64,000 bases of DNA, from assembly GCF_022354825.1 (NCBI RefSeq), contig NZ_CP031168.1, positions 4,589,501-4,653,500 of the forward strand. The letters are read 5' to 3'. The position numbers and the translations under genes were made by a program. Source of the DNA: Paenibacillus sp. H1-7 (lineage in GTDB: Bacteria > Bacillota > Bacilli > Paenibacillales > NBRC-103111). The notes beneath the pieces were generated by a model. It was not told the DNA's origin and searched no databases. It saw nothing but the letters and a program-made list of their open reading frames with translations. Of the stretch, positions 1 through 9,116 are shown piece by piece (the stretch's first letter is position 1; every line of letters begins with the position of its first letter).

Positions 1-1557
1 ATATTTTGAAATACCCGCATCACGGCCTGGAACTTTGTATTCCGTTTTCATTTGTTCGGCTTCTTTCATTTTATTTTCGATGCCTTCTTTCACACGGCGA
101 CCGTAGTCTTCATCCGCTTGCGTGAAGTGTTCGATCATGGCATCTTGAATACGTTTTTCACATACCGCAAGCGCTTTGGACAGATTTTTGATCAATTCCT
201 CGCGTTCCCAATCTTCAAGTTTACGGTATGTCTCGCCCGCTTGACCGTAGTTGTTCGGACGATCGATAGGTGCACTCATCACCGCCGCATTATAAGAAGG
301 TCTGTGCGGGGGACGATCTTCTTTACTTGCTTCCTCAAAGCCGCCGATCATGGACGGTTCATAGTTAATATGCGGATTTTCTCCAGATTCCCTCGGGTCA
401 CGGAAATCCATTTGTCCCCTATGCTGGTTCGAACGAACTGGCACTTTCGGCGCATTCACAGGCAATTTTAAATAGTTGGCCCCAACACGATAGCGCTGCG
501 TATCAGAGTAAGAGAAGGTTCGGCCCTGTAACATTTTATCGTCGGAGAAGTCCATTCCATCAACAAGAACTCCTGTACCGAAAGCGGCCTGCTCAATTTC
601 CGCATGGAAATCCACCGGATTGCGATCAAGAACCATTCGACCCACCGGCAGCCATGGAAACTTATCTTCCGGCCAAAGTTTCGTATCATCAAGCGGATCA
701 AAATCGAGTTCCGGATGGTAATCGTCCTCCATGATTTGCACATAAAGTTCCCATTCCGGAAGATCTCCTCGCTCAATGGCCTCATATAAATCTTGTGTCG
801 CATGACCAACGTTTGTCGCCTGTATGGTGTCAGCCTCTTCTTGGATTAAATTGCGGATTCCTTGCTTCGGTTCCCAGTGATACTTTACCAACACCGCATC
901 GCCTTTGTCATTTACCCACTTATAGGTGTTTACGCCAGACCCCTGCATATGGCGGTATGTTGCGGGAATCCCCCAGGGGGAGAACAAGAATGTAATCATG
1001 TGAGTAGCCTCAGGTGTACGGGAAACGAAGTCAAACATCCTCTGTGGATTGGATACGTTCGAGGCTGGATCCGCCTTAAATGCATGGATCATATCTGGGA
1101 ATTTCATCGCATCGCGAATGAAGAAAATTTTCAGATTGTTTCCTACCAGATCCCAGTTACCGTCCTCCGTATACATTTTTACAGCAAAGCCGCGCGGATC
1201 TCTTGCAGTCTCCGGCGAATCCTTCGCCCCTGCTACCGTAGAGAACCTGACCATTAACGGCGTTCGCTTTCCGGCCCCGGAGAAGACTTTCGCCCGTGTA
1301 TATTTCTCTACTGGCTCGTTCCCGACCTTCCCATATGTTTCAAAATATCCAAATGCCCCCGTCCCACGAGCATGGACCACCCGCTCCGGTATTTCTTCCC
1401 GATCGAAATGAGAAATTTTTTCAACAAAATGATAATTCTCCAGTGTGGCTGGACCCCGATTACCGACAGTCCTGATATTCTGATTATCCGTTACAGGATG
1501 GCCCTGACGAGTCGTCAATGTTTCGCGATGCACGTCTTTCTGAGTCTTCTCAGTCAT
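1..1557 (-). CDS. katA: Catalase (monofunctional haem catalase), 3' end outside window
   Basis: Haem catalase that dismutates hydrogen peroxide to water and oxygen, normally cytoplasmic. The reading frame is open for 519 codons from an ATG at 1557 to the window edge, so the stop lies outside. Seen in the translation: N-terminal RQGHPVTDNQN and RGPATLENYHF segments, the active-site region with FDREEIPERVVHARG (catalytic His in VVHARG), GNWDLVGNNLKIFFIRD (distal Asn region), and the haem-ligand region RTFSYSDTQRYRVGANY with the proximal Tyr. The last visible residues are GRDAGISKY, so little is probably missing. The ribosome binding site GGAGGAGG lies about 8 nt before the ATG. Family assignment is firm; the isozyme name is by family similarity only. 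Confidence 0.95.
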   Translation of the reverse strand, partial: MTEKTQKDVHRETLTTRQGHPVTDNQNIRTVGNRGPATLENYHFVEKISHFDREEIPERVVHARGTGAFGYFETYGKVGNEPVEKYTRAKVFSGAGKRTPLMVRFSTVAGAKDSPETARDPRGFAVKMYTEDGNWDLVGNNLKIFFIRDAMKFPDMIHAFKADPASNVSNPQRMFDFVSRTPEATHMITFLFSPWGIPATYRHMQGSGVNTYKWVNDKGDAVLVKYHWEPKQGIRNLIQEEADTIQATNVGHATQDLYEAIERGDLPEWELYVQIMEDDYHPELDFDPLDDTKLWPEDKFPWLPVGRMVLDRNPVDFHAEIEQAAFGTGVLVDGMDFSDDKMLQGRTFSYSDTQRYRVGANYLKLPVNAPKVPVRSNQHRGQMDFRDPRESGENPHINYEPSMIGGFEEASKEDRPPHRPSYNAAVMSAPIDRPNNYGQAGETYRKLEDWEREELIKNLSKALAVCEKRIQDAMIEHFTQADEDYGRRVKEGIENKMKEAEQMKTEYKVPGRDAGISKY

Positions 1558-1805
1558 AAAATTACCTCCTCCAGATTTTTCTTATTTAGACTACCCTGGT
1601 TTGGAAATTTTATGCTGAATGATATAACTACGATCGCGGCGTAATCCAGAACTCCGACACATGCTTGAATTCAGGATATGATAACGAGCCGAAACGTTGA
1701 AACTAATCAAACGTCTCATTGCGGAGGGAAGTATTTCCCCAGGTCATTACAACCGTAACAGTATGCTTCCTTTCAAAATGCCATGTACTTCTCCACCCTA
1801 TATGA

Positions 1806-1894
1806 AACTAAGCTGCCTATTAAGCTTAACGCGGCTGCTGATCCATGCTGGCAGCCGCGTTTTTTTAATTAAGCTATCGCACCCGTTAGCGGAA
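1806..1894 (+). repeat. Dispersed two-armed repeat, copy 1
   Basis: Left part CTGCCTATTAAGCTTAA, central hairpin CGCGGCTGC/GCAGCCGCG, then right arm AAGCTATCGCACCCGTTAGC. The same architecture recurs near 12.9, 24.8, 48.7, 53.0 and 54.4 kb. It occupies most of the 350 bp gap after the catalase promoter side, where no gene is seen. Confidence 0.7.
1828..1866 (+). terminator. Hairpin with T-run inside repeat copy 1
   Basis: Nine-bp perfect stem CGCGGCTGC (1830-1838) with GCAGCCGCG (1851-1859), followed by seven T on the plus strand. It has the form of an intrinsic terminator. No plus-strand gene lies just upstream, so it may only be part of the repeat. Confidence 0.6.
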
Positions 1895-1906
1895 CACCTT
1901 GTACGG

Positions 1907-2476
1907 CTATTTCTCTAACTCGTAGCGGGCCGCGATAATGCCCGACTTGAGCGTTCGGCTGGACAGCAGCTTGAGCCTGATTTTCTCGCCGCCGCCGTCG
2001 AATACCGATTTTCCGCCGCCTAGGACGACCGGACAAATTGTAAGCAGGAATTCGTCGATCAGGCCGAGCTTAAGCAGCGTCTTCGCCGCTCCCGGGCTGC
2101 CGAAGATAACGAGATTTTTGCCGGGCTGCTCCTTGAGTACCTTGATTTCCTCTGCGATATTGTCCTTGATCAGCATTGTATTGTTCCATTCCACCTTGTC
2201 CATCGTGCCGGAAATGACGATCTTTTTAACATCCTGCAGCCATTTGGCATGCTCCATACTGTGCCTCGACGCATTCGGATTGTCCAGCACCGTAGGCCAG
2301 TAGCTCTCCATCATGCGATACGTCGTGCGTCCGTAAATGGGAGCTCCGACTTCGGCTACGATCTCCTCGGCGTATTTCTCTAATTCCTCGTTGTACGGAA
2401 TCCAATCGAGTCCTCCGTTCGAATCCGACGCATACCCGTCCAGCGACACATGCATGAACAATACGAGTTTTCTCAT
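1907..2476 (-). CDS. Dihydrofolate reductase family protein (RibD C-terminal-like)
   Basis: 189-residue protein of the DHFR/RibD C-terminal fold (YwjB/YyaP-like), probably a cytoplasmic NAD(P)H-dependent reductase of unknown substrate. Visible features are the N-terminal strand RKLVLFMHVSLDGYASD, a YGRTTYRMMESYWPT segment typical of the family, and the C-terminal PVVLGGGKSVFDG motif. An upstream in-frame extension exists, but the ATG at 2476 is preceded by GGAGGAG at about 9 nt and begins exactly at the family N-terminus, so it is chosen. Single gene, no operon partner. The family is clear; the true dihydrofolate reductase activity is not implied. Confidence 0.88.
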   Translation of the reverse strand: MRKLVLFMHVSLDGYASDSNGGLDWIPYNEELEKYAEEIVAEVGAPIYGRTTYRMMESYWPTVLDNPNASRHSMEHAKWLQDVKKIVISGTMDKVEWNNTMLIKDNIAEEIKVLKEQPGKNLVIFGSPGAAKTLLKLGLIDEFLLTICPVVLGGGKSVFDGGGEKIRLKLLSSRTLKSGIIAARYELEK

Positions 2477-2671
2477 GTCCGTTTCTCCTCCGATTTCGAA
2501 TTTATTTTGTTCAATTTTTTTGGCCGTTGGCTCACGTTTCATCCTGCTGTTACGCGTTCATTATAAATCATTACGTTACGTAAGGTTCAATTGGAAATCT
2601 GAATTTTTTTGAAGACAGCAATGTTGCGCAAAATGCCCGTTTGTTTAATCATTTGTATCTAAATGGAATTA

Positions 2672-3433
2672 CTAGTTAACGGGAAACTCGAAAAATTTAA
2701 TCAGATGATCAAGTAAAGATTGAGGTTGATTAGTAATATACGAAGCATGATCTCCAGTCACTACTACTGGTTTGGTTCGAAGCAACTTTGCCATTTCATG
2801 GGCGTACTCTGGGCGAATAATATCATTGTCTCCAATGATGAGCAGGACGGGCAGAGTAATTTGCTGAAGCTGCGCCGGTTCCAGAAAATCCTCTTTATTC
2901 AACTTATTAGCCATCTGTGCGCCTTTGGCAATAAGCTTGGGCCAGTTTTCAGGATGCGGGGCTACACGCTCGTATTCTTGCTTCATCTGAGATGGAAAAG
3001 CTTCGGCTGAAGCATGTTTAAGGCCTTCAACAATATAGGGAAAATAGCCATCCATACTATAAACAGTTGACGCTAGCGCCAGTTTACGGATAAGTTGAGG
3101 ATTCGATTTTGCTAGTTGCAATGCGACTGTTCCGCCGCCACTGTATCCGAATACATCCACACCAGTGATTCCTAATTGTCTCAATAATTCAGCGGTATCT
3201 TGGCCCATTTGCGCAAAACTTAAAGGACGGTCAATGTCATCAGTGTGGCCATGTCCTTGCTGTTCAATCAAAACTACCTGACGATGATGAGTTAACTCTG
3301 GCAATATTGGATAGAACATGCTGGCAGTCGCAAACTGGCCATGGAGCAAAAGTAGTGGTTTACCGCTCCCGTGGATTTCAAAGTACATATTGAGTCCATT
3401 TACCTTCTTATAACCGCTTTTTCCATCGCTCAT
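2672..3433 (-). CDS. Alpha/beta hydrolase
   Basis: 253-residue alpha/beta-hydrolase-fold enzyme, predicted cytoplasmic esterase or hydrolase with unknown substrate. Seen: oxyanion region LLLLHGQFAT, nucleophile elbow GYSGGG (Ser in the middle), the acid region LLIIGDNDIIRPE and the late His in GDHASYI. Together these give the Ser-Asp-His triad. The ATG at 3433 has AGGAGGC 7 nt upstream; a TTG two codons earlier is less likely. Stands alone between the reductase and a plus-strand oxidoreductase. Confidence 0.9.
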   Translation of the reverse strand: MSDGKSGYKKVNGLNMYFEIHGSGKPLLLLHGQFATASMFYPILPELTHHRQVVLIEQQGHGHTDDIDRPLSFAQMGQDTAELLRQLGITGVDVFGYSGGGTVALQLAKSNPQLIRKLALASTVYSMDGYFPYIVEGLKHASAEAFPSQMKQEYERVAPHPENWPKLIAKGAQMANKLNKEDFLEPAQLQQITLPVLLIIGDNDIIRPEYAHEMAKLLRTKPVVVTGDHASYITNQPQSLLDHLIKFFEFPVN

Positions 3434-3570
3434 GTTCAAGCCTCCTCTGTGTCCTGAAGCGTCTCTGTATTATTCAAATTCAAGATTTCCCTTTGGGATT
3501 GTCATTATTACCTCAATAATATGAAACTAAATCTTTCTAAGTTTCTTTTAGATTGCTATCTTTAATGTTT

Positions 3571-3640
3571 GGCAAGCTGCCGATCAATGCCGACAGCCGC
3601 GTCTTAGAGCAGCAAGCCATCGGCTAACTGCTCCTTTTTG
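3571..3640. repeat. Degenerate dispersed repeat, copy 2
   Basis: GCTGCCGATCAATGCCGAC followed by AGCCGCG resembles the central hairpin of the other copies, and CATCGGCTAACTGC resembles an arm. It lies in the 330 bp gap before the GMC gene. More diverged than the others, so the assignment is tentative. Confidence 0.4.
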
Positions 3641-3765
3641 CACTTTACTTTTCAAAGTCTATCTTCCCTCTGGGTGTAGGGTGTACAGGGCAAGTTGTTT
3701 TATCGACACATGAGACAACTAAACTTAATATCCTACATTAGCCCATTATTTAAAGGAGAGCTTTG

Positions 3766-5394
3766 ATGGAAAGAAAATTAATGTTTGACTTTATTATTGT
3801 GGGTACAGGACCCGCAGGAGCGGTAATCGCGAAAACCCTAACCGACGATAAAAAAACATCTGTCCTTGTTTTAGAAGCGGGCGGAAACAACGATAAAGAC
3901 AAACCAATTAGCGACTCGACGATGGCTTCCGAGCTGGAAGAACAGTTCTTCCCTCAGTATTTTTGGCAAGGAGAAGGTGTCCCGCAAGCGGGGCTGGACG
4001 ATCGAACGTTTGAATGGACAACAGGACGTCTCTTAGGCGGCGGTTCATCGATTAACGGAGAACAGTACGTGCGCCCAACAGGCAAGGTATTTAAAGAATG
4101 GGAAAGGCTCCTCGGGCCTCTCTGGTCTCCTGATCGAGCAGTTCTGCGATTCAAAAGACTTGAAAAATATAATGGGAAAACAAATAATGCCTCTGCACGC
4201 GGGTATCGTGGGCGCATTGACATTCGTCAGGCTCCTCTAAATCCGACATCCATGGCAAAAAAATTAGTTACAGCAATCGAGAGAGCTACCGGCTTCCCTG
4301 AAATTCTCGATTATAATAACCCGAAAACCACTATTGGCCCCTTTACTCGATGGCAATTATATCAGAAACCAAATGGCAGAAGAGAAAGTTCCTCCACTGC
4401 ATTTTTGTCTTCGGATGTCTTAGCGTTGAATGGTCGGGGAGTAAATGGTCGTAAATTAAGATTATTAACTAATTCGACCGCTTTACGGGTACTATTTTCT
4501 AATAAGCGCGCCCGCGGAGTGGAATGTCTAAGAAATGGTAAGCGCATAACCGCACACGCAAGGAAAAAGGTCATTATTGCAGCAGGTATTAACAGCGCTC
4601 AGCTCTTAATGCTATCCGGGATAGGATCTGCAAAAATACTTAAGGAAGCTGGTATTCGCTGCATCTTTCATAATCCAAACGTGGGGAAAAGCTTAAGAAA
4701 CCACACACTTAATTTTGCAGTATTTCAATCGAATCCGAGCGACAGACCTTTACCTTCAAATGATCCAAATGCCCTTTATGCTGGCGGCGCTTTCCTGCCT
4801 GACCCTTTAGAAATAGATAGAAAGCGTCGAGCGGTTCAAATTTTGGGTATTGGTTCTGAGGGTGATACGTTAACGTTAGGCTTGATTTATCTGCGTCCAA
4901 AGAGTCGCGGTTCCGTTAGAATCCAAAACAAAGACCCGCTTAAAATTGTGCTCGCAGATGAAGGATTTCTCGATAATCCAATTGATATGGAAGCCGTAAA
5001 AAACATTTATAAGATCTATGTAAAGAATATAGCTGCTGAGCTATTCTCCATTGATCCAACATACCGCCTCATTTCACCAACTCCTGAAACGATAGATGAT
5101 GATACCGAACTTGAGCAATTTATCAAAGAAAATTTCGAACACAATCATCACCAACAAAGCTCGCTTCGTATGGCTCCTTTAAAAAATGGAGGGGTTGTTG
5201 ATCGGCGGGGAAACGTTCACGGTGTAAAAGATTTAATTGTTGCAGATGCTTCAATCATCCCATTTACAGTGGATGGAAATACTTCAGCGGCAGCCTATCT
5301 AATCGGATATACGATCGCTAAACAAGTCATATGGATAGATAAAAGGAAACAACGAAGGAAGCTTCGAGAGGGATGTGAAAATAACGAAGAATAA
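3766..5394 (+). CDS. GMC family FAD oxidoreductase
   Basis: 542-residue glucose-methanol-choline oxidoreductase, which oxidises an alcohol or sugar hydroxyl using FAD. Seen: N-terminal dinucleotide site DFIIVGTGPAGAVIAKTL with ELEAGG-like acidic strand end (VLEAGG), the GMC signature around GRLLGGGSSINGE, the second signature around AAGINSAQLLMLSGIG, and the C-terminal GNVHGVKDLIVADASIIP and DGNTSAAAYLIG. The catalytic His lies in the HNHHQQSS region and the partner Asn/His in DGNTS. No signal peptide. ATG at 3766 follows AAAGGAG by 7 nt. Substrate is unknown; a terminator follows directly. Confidence 0.9.
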   Translation: MERKLMFDFIIVGTGPAGAVIAKTLTDDKKTSVLVLEAGGNNDKDKPISDSTMASELEEQFFPQYFWQGEGVPQAGLDDRTFEWTTGRLLGGGSSINGEQYVRPTGKVFKEWERLLGPLWSPDRAVLRFKRLEKYNGKTNNASARGYRGRIDIRQAPLNPTSMAKKLVTAIERATGFPEILDYNNPKTTIGPFTRWQLYQKPNGRRESSSTAFLSSDVLALNGRGVNGRKLRLLTNSTALRVLFSNKRARGVECLRNGKRITAHARKKVIIAAGINSAQLLMLSGIGSAKILKEAGIRCIFHNPNVGKSLRNHTLNFAVFQSNPSDRPLPSNDPNALYAGGAFLPDPLEIDRKRRAVQILGIGSEGDTLTLGLIYLRPKSRGSVRIQNKDPLKIVLADEGFLDNPIDMEAVKNIYKIYVKNIAAELFSIDPTYRLISPTPETIDDDTELEQFIKENFEHNHHQQSSLRMAPLKNGGVVDRRGNVHGVKDLIVADASIIPFTVDGNTSAAAYLIGYTIAKQVIWIDKRKQRRKLREGCENNEE

Positions 5395-5412
5395 GTATGT
5401 TCAGTATTCATA

Positions 5413-5442
5413 AAGGCACTCTACGCTCAGAGTGCTTTTTTC
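5413..5442 (+). terminator. Intrinsic terminator after GMC oxidoreductase
   Basis: Stem GCACTCT (5416-5422) with AGAGTGC (5429-5435), then six T. Ends the GMC transcript 20 nt after its stop. Confidence 0.85.
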
Positions 5443-5557
5443 CGTGTTTTTTCTGGTCTATGGAATTCGTACATTTTTTTAAACAATAGTGATTGGTCCA
5501 ATTCTCTCTACTACTTTGATCATACGTTATGGTGAACATGACTAAAGGAGGATTTAT

Positions 5558-5977
5558 ATGGCACAACAAGTGAAAGTAAGTCCGCAATTTAGAAAACTTT
5601 GTATGCAATTTGGCAAAATCTTAGGAGGCGAATCGGAAATTGAAGAAGGTCCGGTTTGTTTTGTGACGCGAATGACGAATTTAAAAGAAACGATCTTAGG
5701 AAGAAGAACGCAATCCCCTCTAGTTCAAATGCAAATGTTCTCATTTGAATCGCTAGATAGTTCGGGTCGTGCTCTTTGCTTGGGTGAGACTGCCGTTCAT
5801 CAAGATCAGGTTAATCGTTTAATAACGAACCTCCGTAAACGCGGGATAAAAGTGACAGCAATTCATAATCACTGGTTAAAAGAAAATCCTCGATTAATGT
5901 ATATGCACTGGGAAGCAATCATGAATCCAGTCGTCTTTGCGAGAAGAACCAAAGAGTCCATTGCATTCTTGGGTTAA
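5558..5977 (+). CDS. DUF1259 domain protein, first of tandem pair
   Basis: 139-residue single-domain protein of the DUF1259 (LppY/LpqO) family, function unknown. Conserved elements seen are FSFESLDSSGRALCLGE, the HNHWL segment and RLMYMHWEAI, the two histidine-containing stretches that recur in the family and suggest a metal or ligand site. No signal peptide. AAAGGAGG lies 8 nt before the ATG. It is followed 47 nt later by a close paralogue in the same direction, and the two probably form one transcript closed by a terminator near 6.47 kb. Confidence 0.85.
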   Translation: MAQQVKVSPQFRKLCMQFGKILGGESEIEEGPVCFVTRMTNLKETILGRRTQSPLVQMQMFSFESLDSSGRALCLGETAVHQDQVNRLITNLRKRGIKVTAIHNHWLKENPRLMYMHWEAIMNPVVFARRTKESIAFLG

Positions 5978-6024
5978 TTGCTTTTGAGTTTTGTTCGTAT
6001 CTTATTATGAAAGGATGATTTCAT

Positions 6025-6447
6025 ATGACGGAGCAAGTAAAGGTAAGTCCTGCCTTTAGAAGACTATGTGATCAATTTTCAACCATACTAGGTGGAACCG
6101 AGCATGAAATTACAAAAGGTCCGGTTTGTTTTGTTACTAGAAATAGAAGAGTAAACGCAGCTATTTTAGGAAGACGTACAACATCTCCTTTAGTCCGTTA
6201 TCAGCTGTTTTCGTTTGAATCATTGGACAAGTCGGGGCGCGCACTCTGTTTAGGGGAAACGGCTCTTTTCCAAAACCAAGTAAACCGCTTGCTCTCAAAT
6301 CTTCGCAATAACGGGATTAAAGTAACAGCGGTTCATAATCACTGGCTGTTCGAAAATCCGCGTCTTATGTATATTCATTGGGAGTCGATTGATAATCCTA
6401 TTGAATTTGCAAAGAAAGTAAAACGTTCTATCGCTTTTCTGGGTTAG
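6025..6447 (+). CDS. DUF1259 domain protein, second of tandem pair
   Basis: 140-residue paralogue of the preceding gene, with the same FSFESLDKSGRALCLGE, HNHWLFENPRLMY and HWES segments and the same C-terminus IAFLG. The two proteins can be aligned end to end without large gaps, so the pair arose by tandem duplication. Function unknown. RBS AAAGGATG precedes the ATG. Sequence divergence is spread over the whole length, so the copies are not recent. Confidence 0.85.
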   Translation: MTEQVKVSPAFRRLCDQFSTILGGTEHEITKGPVCFVTRNRRVNAAILGRRTTSPLVRYQLFSFESLDKSGRALCLGETALFQNQVNRLLSNLRNNGIKVTAVHNHWLFENPRLMYIHWESIDNPIEFAKKVKRSIAFLG

Positions 6448-6455
6448 CTAATTAT

Positions 6456-6488
6456 AAAAACCATCGAAATGTTATTTCGATGGTTTTT
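6456..6488 (+). terminator. Intrinsic terminator after DUF1259 pair
   Basis: Stem AAAAACCATCGAAAT with ATTTCGATGGTTTTTT around a 3-nt loop, T-run on the plus strand, just after the second DUF1259 stop. Confidence 0.9.
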
Positions 6489-6628
6489 TAGCTTTTAGGA
6501 AGGAAGTCTTATCGCTGTTTGAATGTTCAACTGATCAAGCTTCACCTGCGCTTATGGATTCCAGGGATGATAAAGCCGCACAACACGACTGCCAAATTCC
6601 GAAAGGCTATGAGCATGACACCATTAGC

Positions 6629-8032
6629 CTACAAAAGCCACGGAATGAAATCCGGATTCTCCTGCGGAATCTTAGCTTCGACGCGCTCACGCCATTGCCT
6701 GAGTTTGTCCTGCATAAGCTGTGTCCGTTCTGAAAGCTGTGATGACAAATCGTGCGTCTCGGAGATATCGTTTCTCAAATCATACAGTTCAAGCCGTCCA
6801 TCTTCAAAGAACTCGATGAGTTTGTAATAGCCCATACGAATGGACGAACCCGGGGTTCCTCCCTGATTGCCGTAATGCGGGTAATGCCAGTATATCGCTT
6901 CACGTTCTAACGAGCCTTCTCCCTGCAGCAAAGGAACCAGGCTGCAGCCGTCCACATGCTGCTCGGGAAGCGGTGCTAATCCGGCAATGTCCAGAAGCGT
7001 CGGGTACAGATCAGGACTTGTCACCGGAATGTCGCAAACCGTCCCGGGCTTGTTGACACCGGGCCACTTGACGATGAACGGTTCCCGGACACCGCCTTCA
7101 TACATCCATCCCTTCCCCTCATGCAGCGGACGGTTGCTGGTCGGCGACCCTTCCGCGGTAGATAGGCCGCCGTTATCCGAGGTGAAGATAATCACTGTAT
7201 TCTCGTCCTGCCCTGTTTCCTTTAACGCTTCGAGCAGCCTCCCGACGTTTGCGTCAAGATTGTGCACCATTGCCGCATAGACCGGGTCGGACTGGACGAT
7301 TCGCCTCTGCACATGCAAATGCTTTTTATGCTCGCACGGGAACAGTTCCCCTTGCACGACCGACTCAGTTTCGTCCAGTCCCTGTTCTCTCGCTTTCGCT
7401 GCAAATCTCCGGCTCAGATCCGGATGCGCCTGGATTGGCGTATGTACCGCATAATGCCATAAGTTCAGGAAGAACGGCGAACCGTCGTTCTGCCGAATGA
7501 GCCGGATGGCTTCGTCCGTCAACCGGTCTGTCAAATATTCGCCTTCCGGCCCTTCCTCCAGCGTTTCGATCCCGTATGGGCTGAAGTATCCATTCTTTGG
7601 TGCGCCCCAATCGCAGCCCGCGATGTTTACGTCAAATCCGTGTTTGTCGGGATAATACTCACGTCCGCCTAGATGCCACTTGCCCACATGCCATGTACGG
7701 TAGCCGCCCTCATTGAGTGCTGTGGCGATCGATTTTTCTTCCAAGGACAGATGGTTGACGTAAGGCGAATCGATCAGCTTGCCCTGCGCCTTTCCTCCGA
7801 TCCAGTTTGTTACGCCAAGCGTTGCAGGATATTTGCCCGTCATAATACTTGCCCGTGTCGGGGAGCATACCGGGCAGGCGGCGTACGCCTCCGTGAATCG
7901 CACTCCTTCGGCGGCCAGCGCGTCCAGATGCGGCGTTTCGTAAAATGTGCTGCCGTAACATCCAAGATCGGTCCAGCCCATATCGTCAATCAAGATAAAA
8001 ATGATGTTCGGTTTTCTTGCAGAATTCGTCAA
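6629..8032 (-). CDS. Type I sulfatase, cytoplasmic
   Basis: 467-residue formylglycine-dependent sulfatase that hydrolyses a sulfate ester. Metal ligands appear at D16-D17 in IDDMGW, the modified cysteine is C56 in CSPTR (C-x-P-x-R, residues 56-60), followed by GKYP. Later metal-site segments FTSDNGG and the C-terminal subdomain with WHYPHYGNQ are present. No signal peptide is seen, so it should act on imported substrate. Start is a TTG at 8032 with GAGGGGAG upstream; no ATG fits. It is the last gene of the minus-strand operon permease-permease-lipoprotein-TauD-sulfatase. No maturase gene is in the window. Substrate is inferred only as an organosulfate. Confidence 0.92.
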   Translation of the reverse strand: MTNSARKPNIIFILIDDMGWTDLGCYGSTFYETPHLDALAAEGVRFTEAYAACPVCSPTRASIMTGKYPATLGVTNWIGGKAQGKLIDSPYVNHLSLEEKSIATALNEGGYRTWHVGKWHLGGREYYPDKHGFDVNIAGCDWGAPKNGYFSPYGIETLEEGPEGEYLTDRLTDEAIRLIRQNDGSPFFLNLWHYAVHTPIQAHPDLSRRFAAKAREQGLDETESVVQGELFPCEHKKHLHVQRRIVQSDPVYAAMVHNLDANVGRLLEALKETGQDENTVIIFTSDNGGLSTAEGSPTSNRPLHEGKGWMYEGGVREPFIVKWPGVNKPGTVCDIPVTSPDLYPTLLDIAGLAPLPEQHVDGCSLVPLLQGEGSLEREAIYWHYPHYGNQGGTPGSSIRMGYYKLIEFFEDGRLELYDLRNDISETHDLSSQLSERTQLMQDKLRQWRERVEAKIPQENPDFIPWLL

Positions 8033-8105
8033 TGTTAAGCGCTCCCCTCAATAGCAAAAGGAACCCGGCATACCGCCAGCTCCCTGCTCATATTACTTGC
8101 TTCTA

Positions 8106-9032
8106 TTAATAAGGACGATCTCCGACAATAGCAACCCGCTCCGCAATGCGGGGGCTTGGATAGTAGTCCGATGCGGCATAATGCTGCGTGGCTCGATTGT
8201 CCCAGAATGCGATAGAGTTCGCTTCCCAGCGGAAACGCACCTGGTATTCGGGAATTTGCGCTTGCAGGAATAAATACTGCAGCAGCTCTTCGCTTTCCTC
8301 GACGTCCAATCCAACAATGCGCACCGTAAAGTTCGGATTCACGTACAGCGTCTTCCGCCCGGTTTCCGGATGAGTACGTACAACCGGATGCTCGGCTGCC
8401 GGAAACTCGATTTGTTTCACAGCAAGTTGATCCTCCGGCAATCTCACGCCGAAGACATGTGTAAAATCATGGATCGCCGTCAGGCTGTCGATGCGCTGTT
8501 TCACTTCATCAGGCAAGTTGTCGTAAGCGGCTCCCATGTCTGCCCACAGCGTATCTCCTCCCGCCTCCGGCACTTCAATGAGCCGAAGCACTGCGCCAAG
8601 CGCAGGGTTGAGCCGCCAGCTCACGTCCGAGTGCCAGCTGTTTTCCCTGCCGACGGCATTCTCGTTTTTGGCGAATCGGACGACTGCTTCCGAATCCCCT
8701 GCCGGCAGGAACGGGTGAGTTTCCAGCTCGCCCCACAGCTGGGCGAAGGCCCGCTGCTGCTCGCTTGTAATATGCTGATTTCGGAAGAAGATCACTTTCC
8801 ATTCGAGCAAAGCGCGGTTCAATTCCTTTTGCAGCTCCGGCGTTACCGGACTTCTTAGGTCCACTCCTTCGATTTCCGCGCCGATGATCGGACCGAGCGG
8901 CTTAACGGTGAACAGCGTGTACGGCTGCGGCTCTACCCCTTCCGGCAGACGGCGAACGATGCGCGGGCCGCTCTTCAGGCCTCGATCAGGCAGTTGCAAG
9001 GGGCGATCCTGACTAGCTACTACTTCACTCAT
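8106..9032 (-). CDS. TauD/TfdA family 2-oxoglutarate dioxygenase (alkylsulfatase-like)
   Basis: 308-residue Fe(II)/2-oxoglutarate dioxygenase, cytoplasmic. Iron ligands are visible as H134-x-D136 in NSWHSDVSW and a distal His in RATQHYA, with the 2-oxoglutarate-binding Arg near RIAERV. This family includes taurine dioxygenase and the alkylsulfatase AtsK, both of which release sulfur oxyanions by oxidative cleavage. ATG at 9032 has GAGGAG about 8 nt upstream; a longer in-frame extension lacks an RBS. It lies between the binding lipoprotein and the sulfatase, so an organosulfur substrate is likely. Taurine versus sulfate ester cannot be decided here. Confidence 0.9.
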   Translation of the reverse strand: MSEVVASQDRPLQLPDRGLKSGPRIVRRLPEGVEPQPYTLFTVKPLGPIIGAEIEGVDLRSPVTPELQKELNRALLEWKVIFFRNQHITSEQQRAFAQLWGELETHPFLPAGDSEAVVRFAKNENAVGRENSWHSDVSWRLNPALGAVLRLIEVPEAGGDTLWADMGAAYDNLPDEVKQRIDSLTAIHDFTHVFGVRLPEDQLAVKQIEFPAAEHPVVRTHPETGRKTLYVNPNFTVRIVGLDVEESEELLQYLFLQAQIPEYQVRFRWEANSIAFWDNRATQHYAASDYYPSPRIAERVAIVGDRPY

Positions 9033-9116
9033 ATGAAATTCTCCTCTCAAATAGACGATTATATTATGCCTTTCGGCAGTAAACACACAGTCACACTCTG
9101 TTATCTTGTATCCGGT

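Noticed and set aside
52..1411. Several plus-strand frames over the first 1.4 kb
   Set aside because: They are antisense shadows of the catalase gene, which is open on the minus strand to the window edge.
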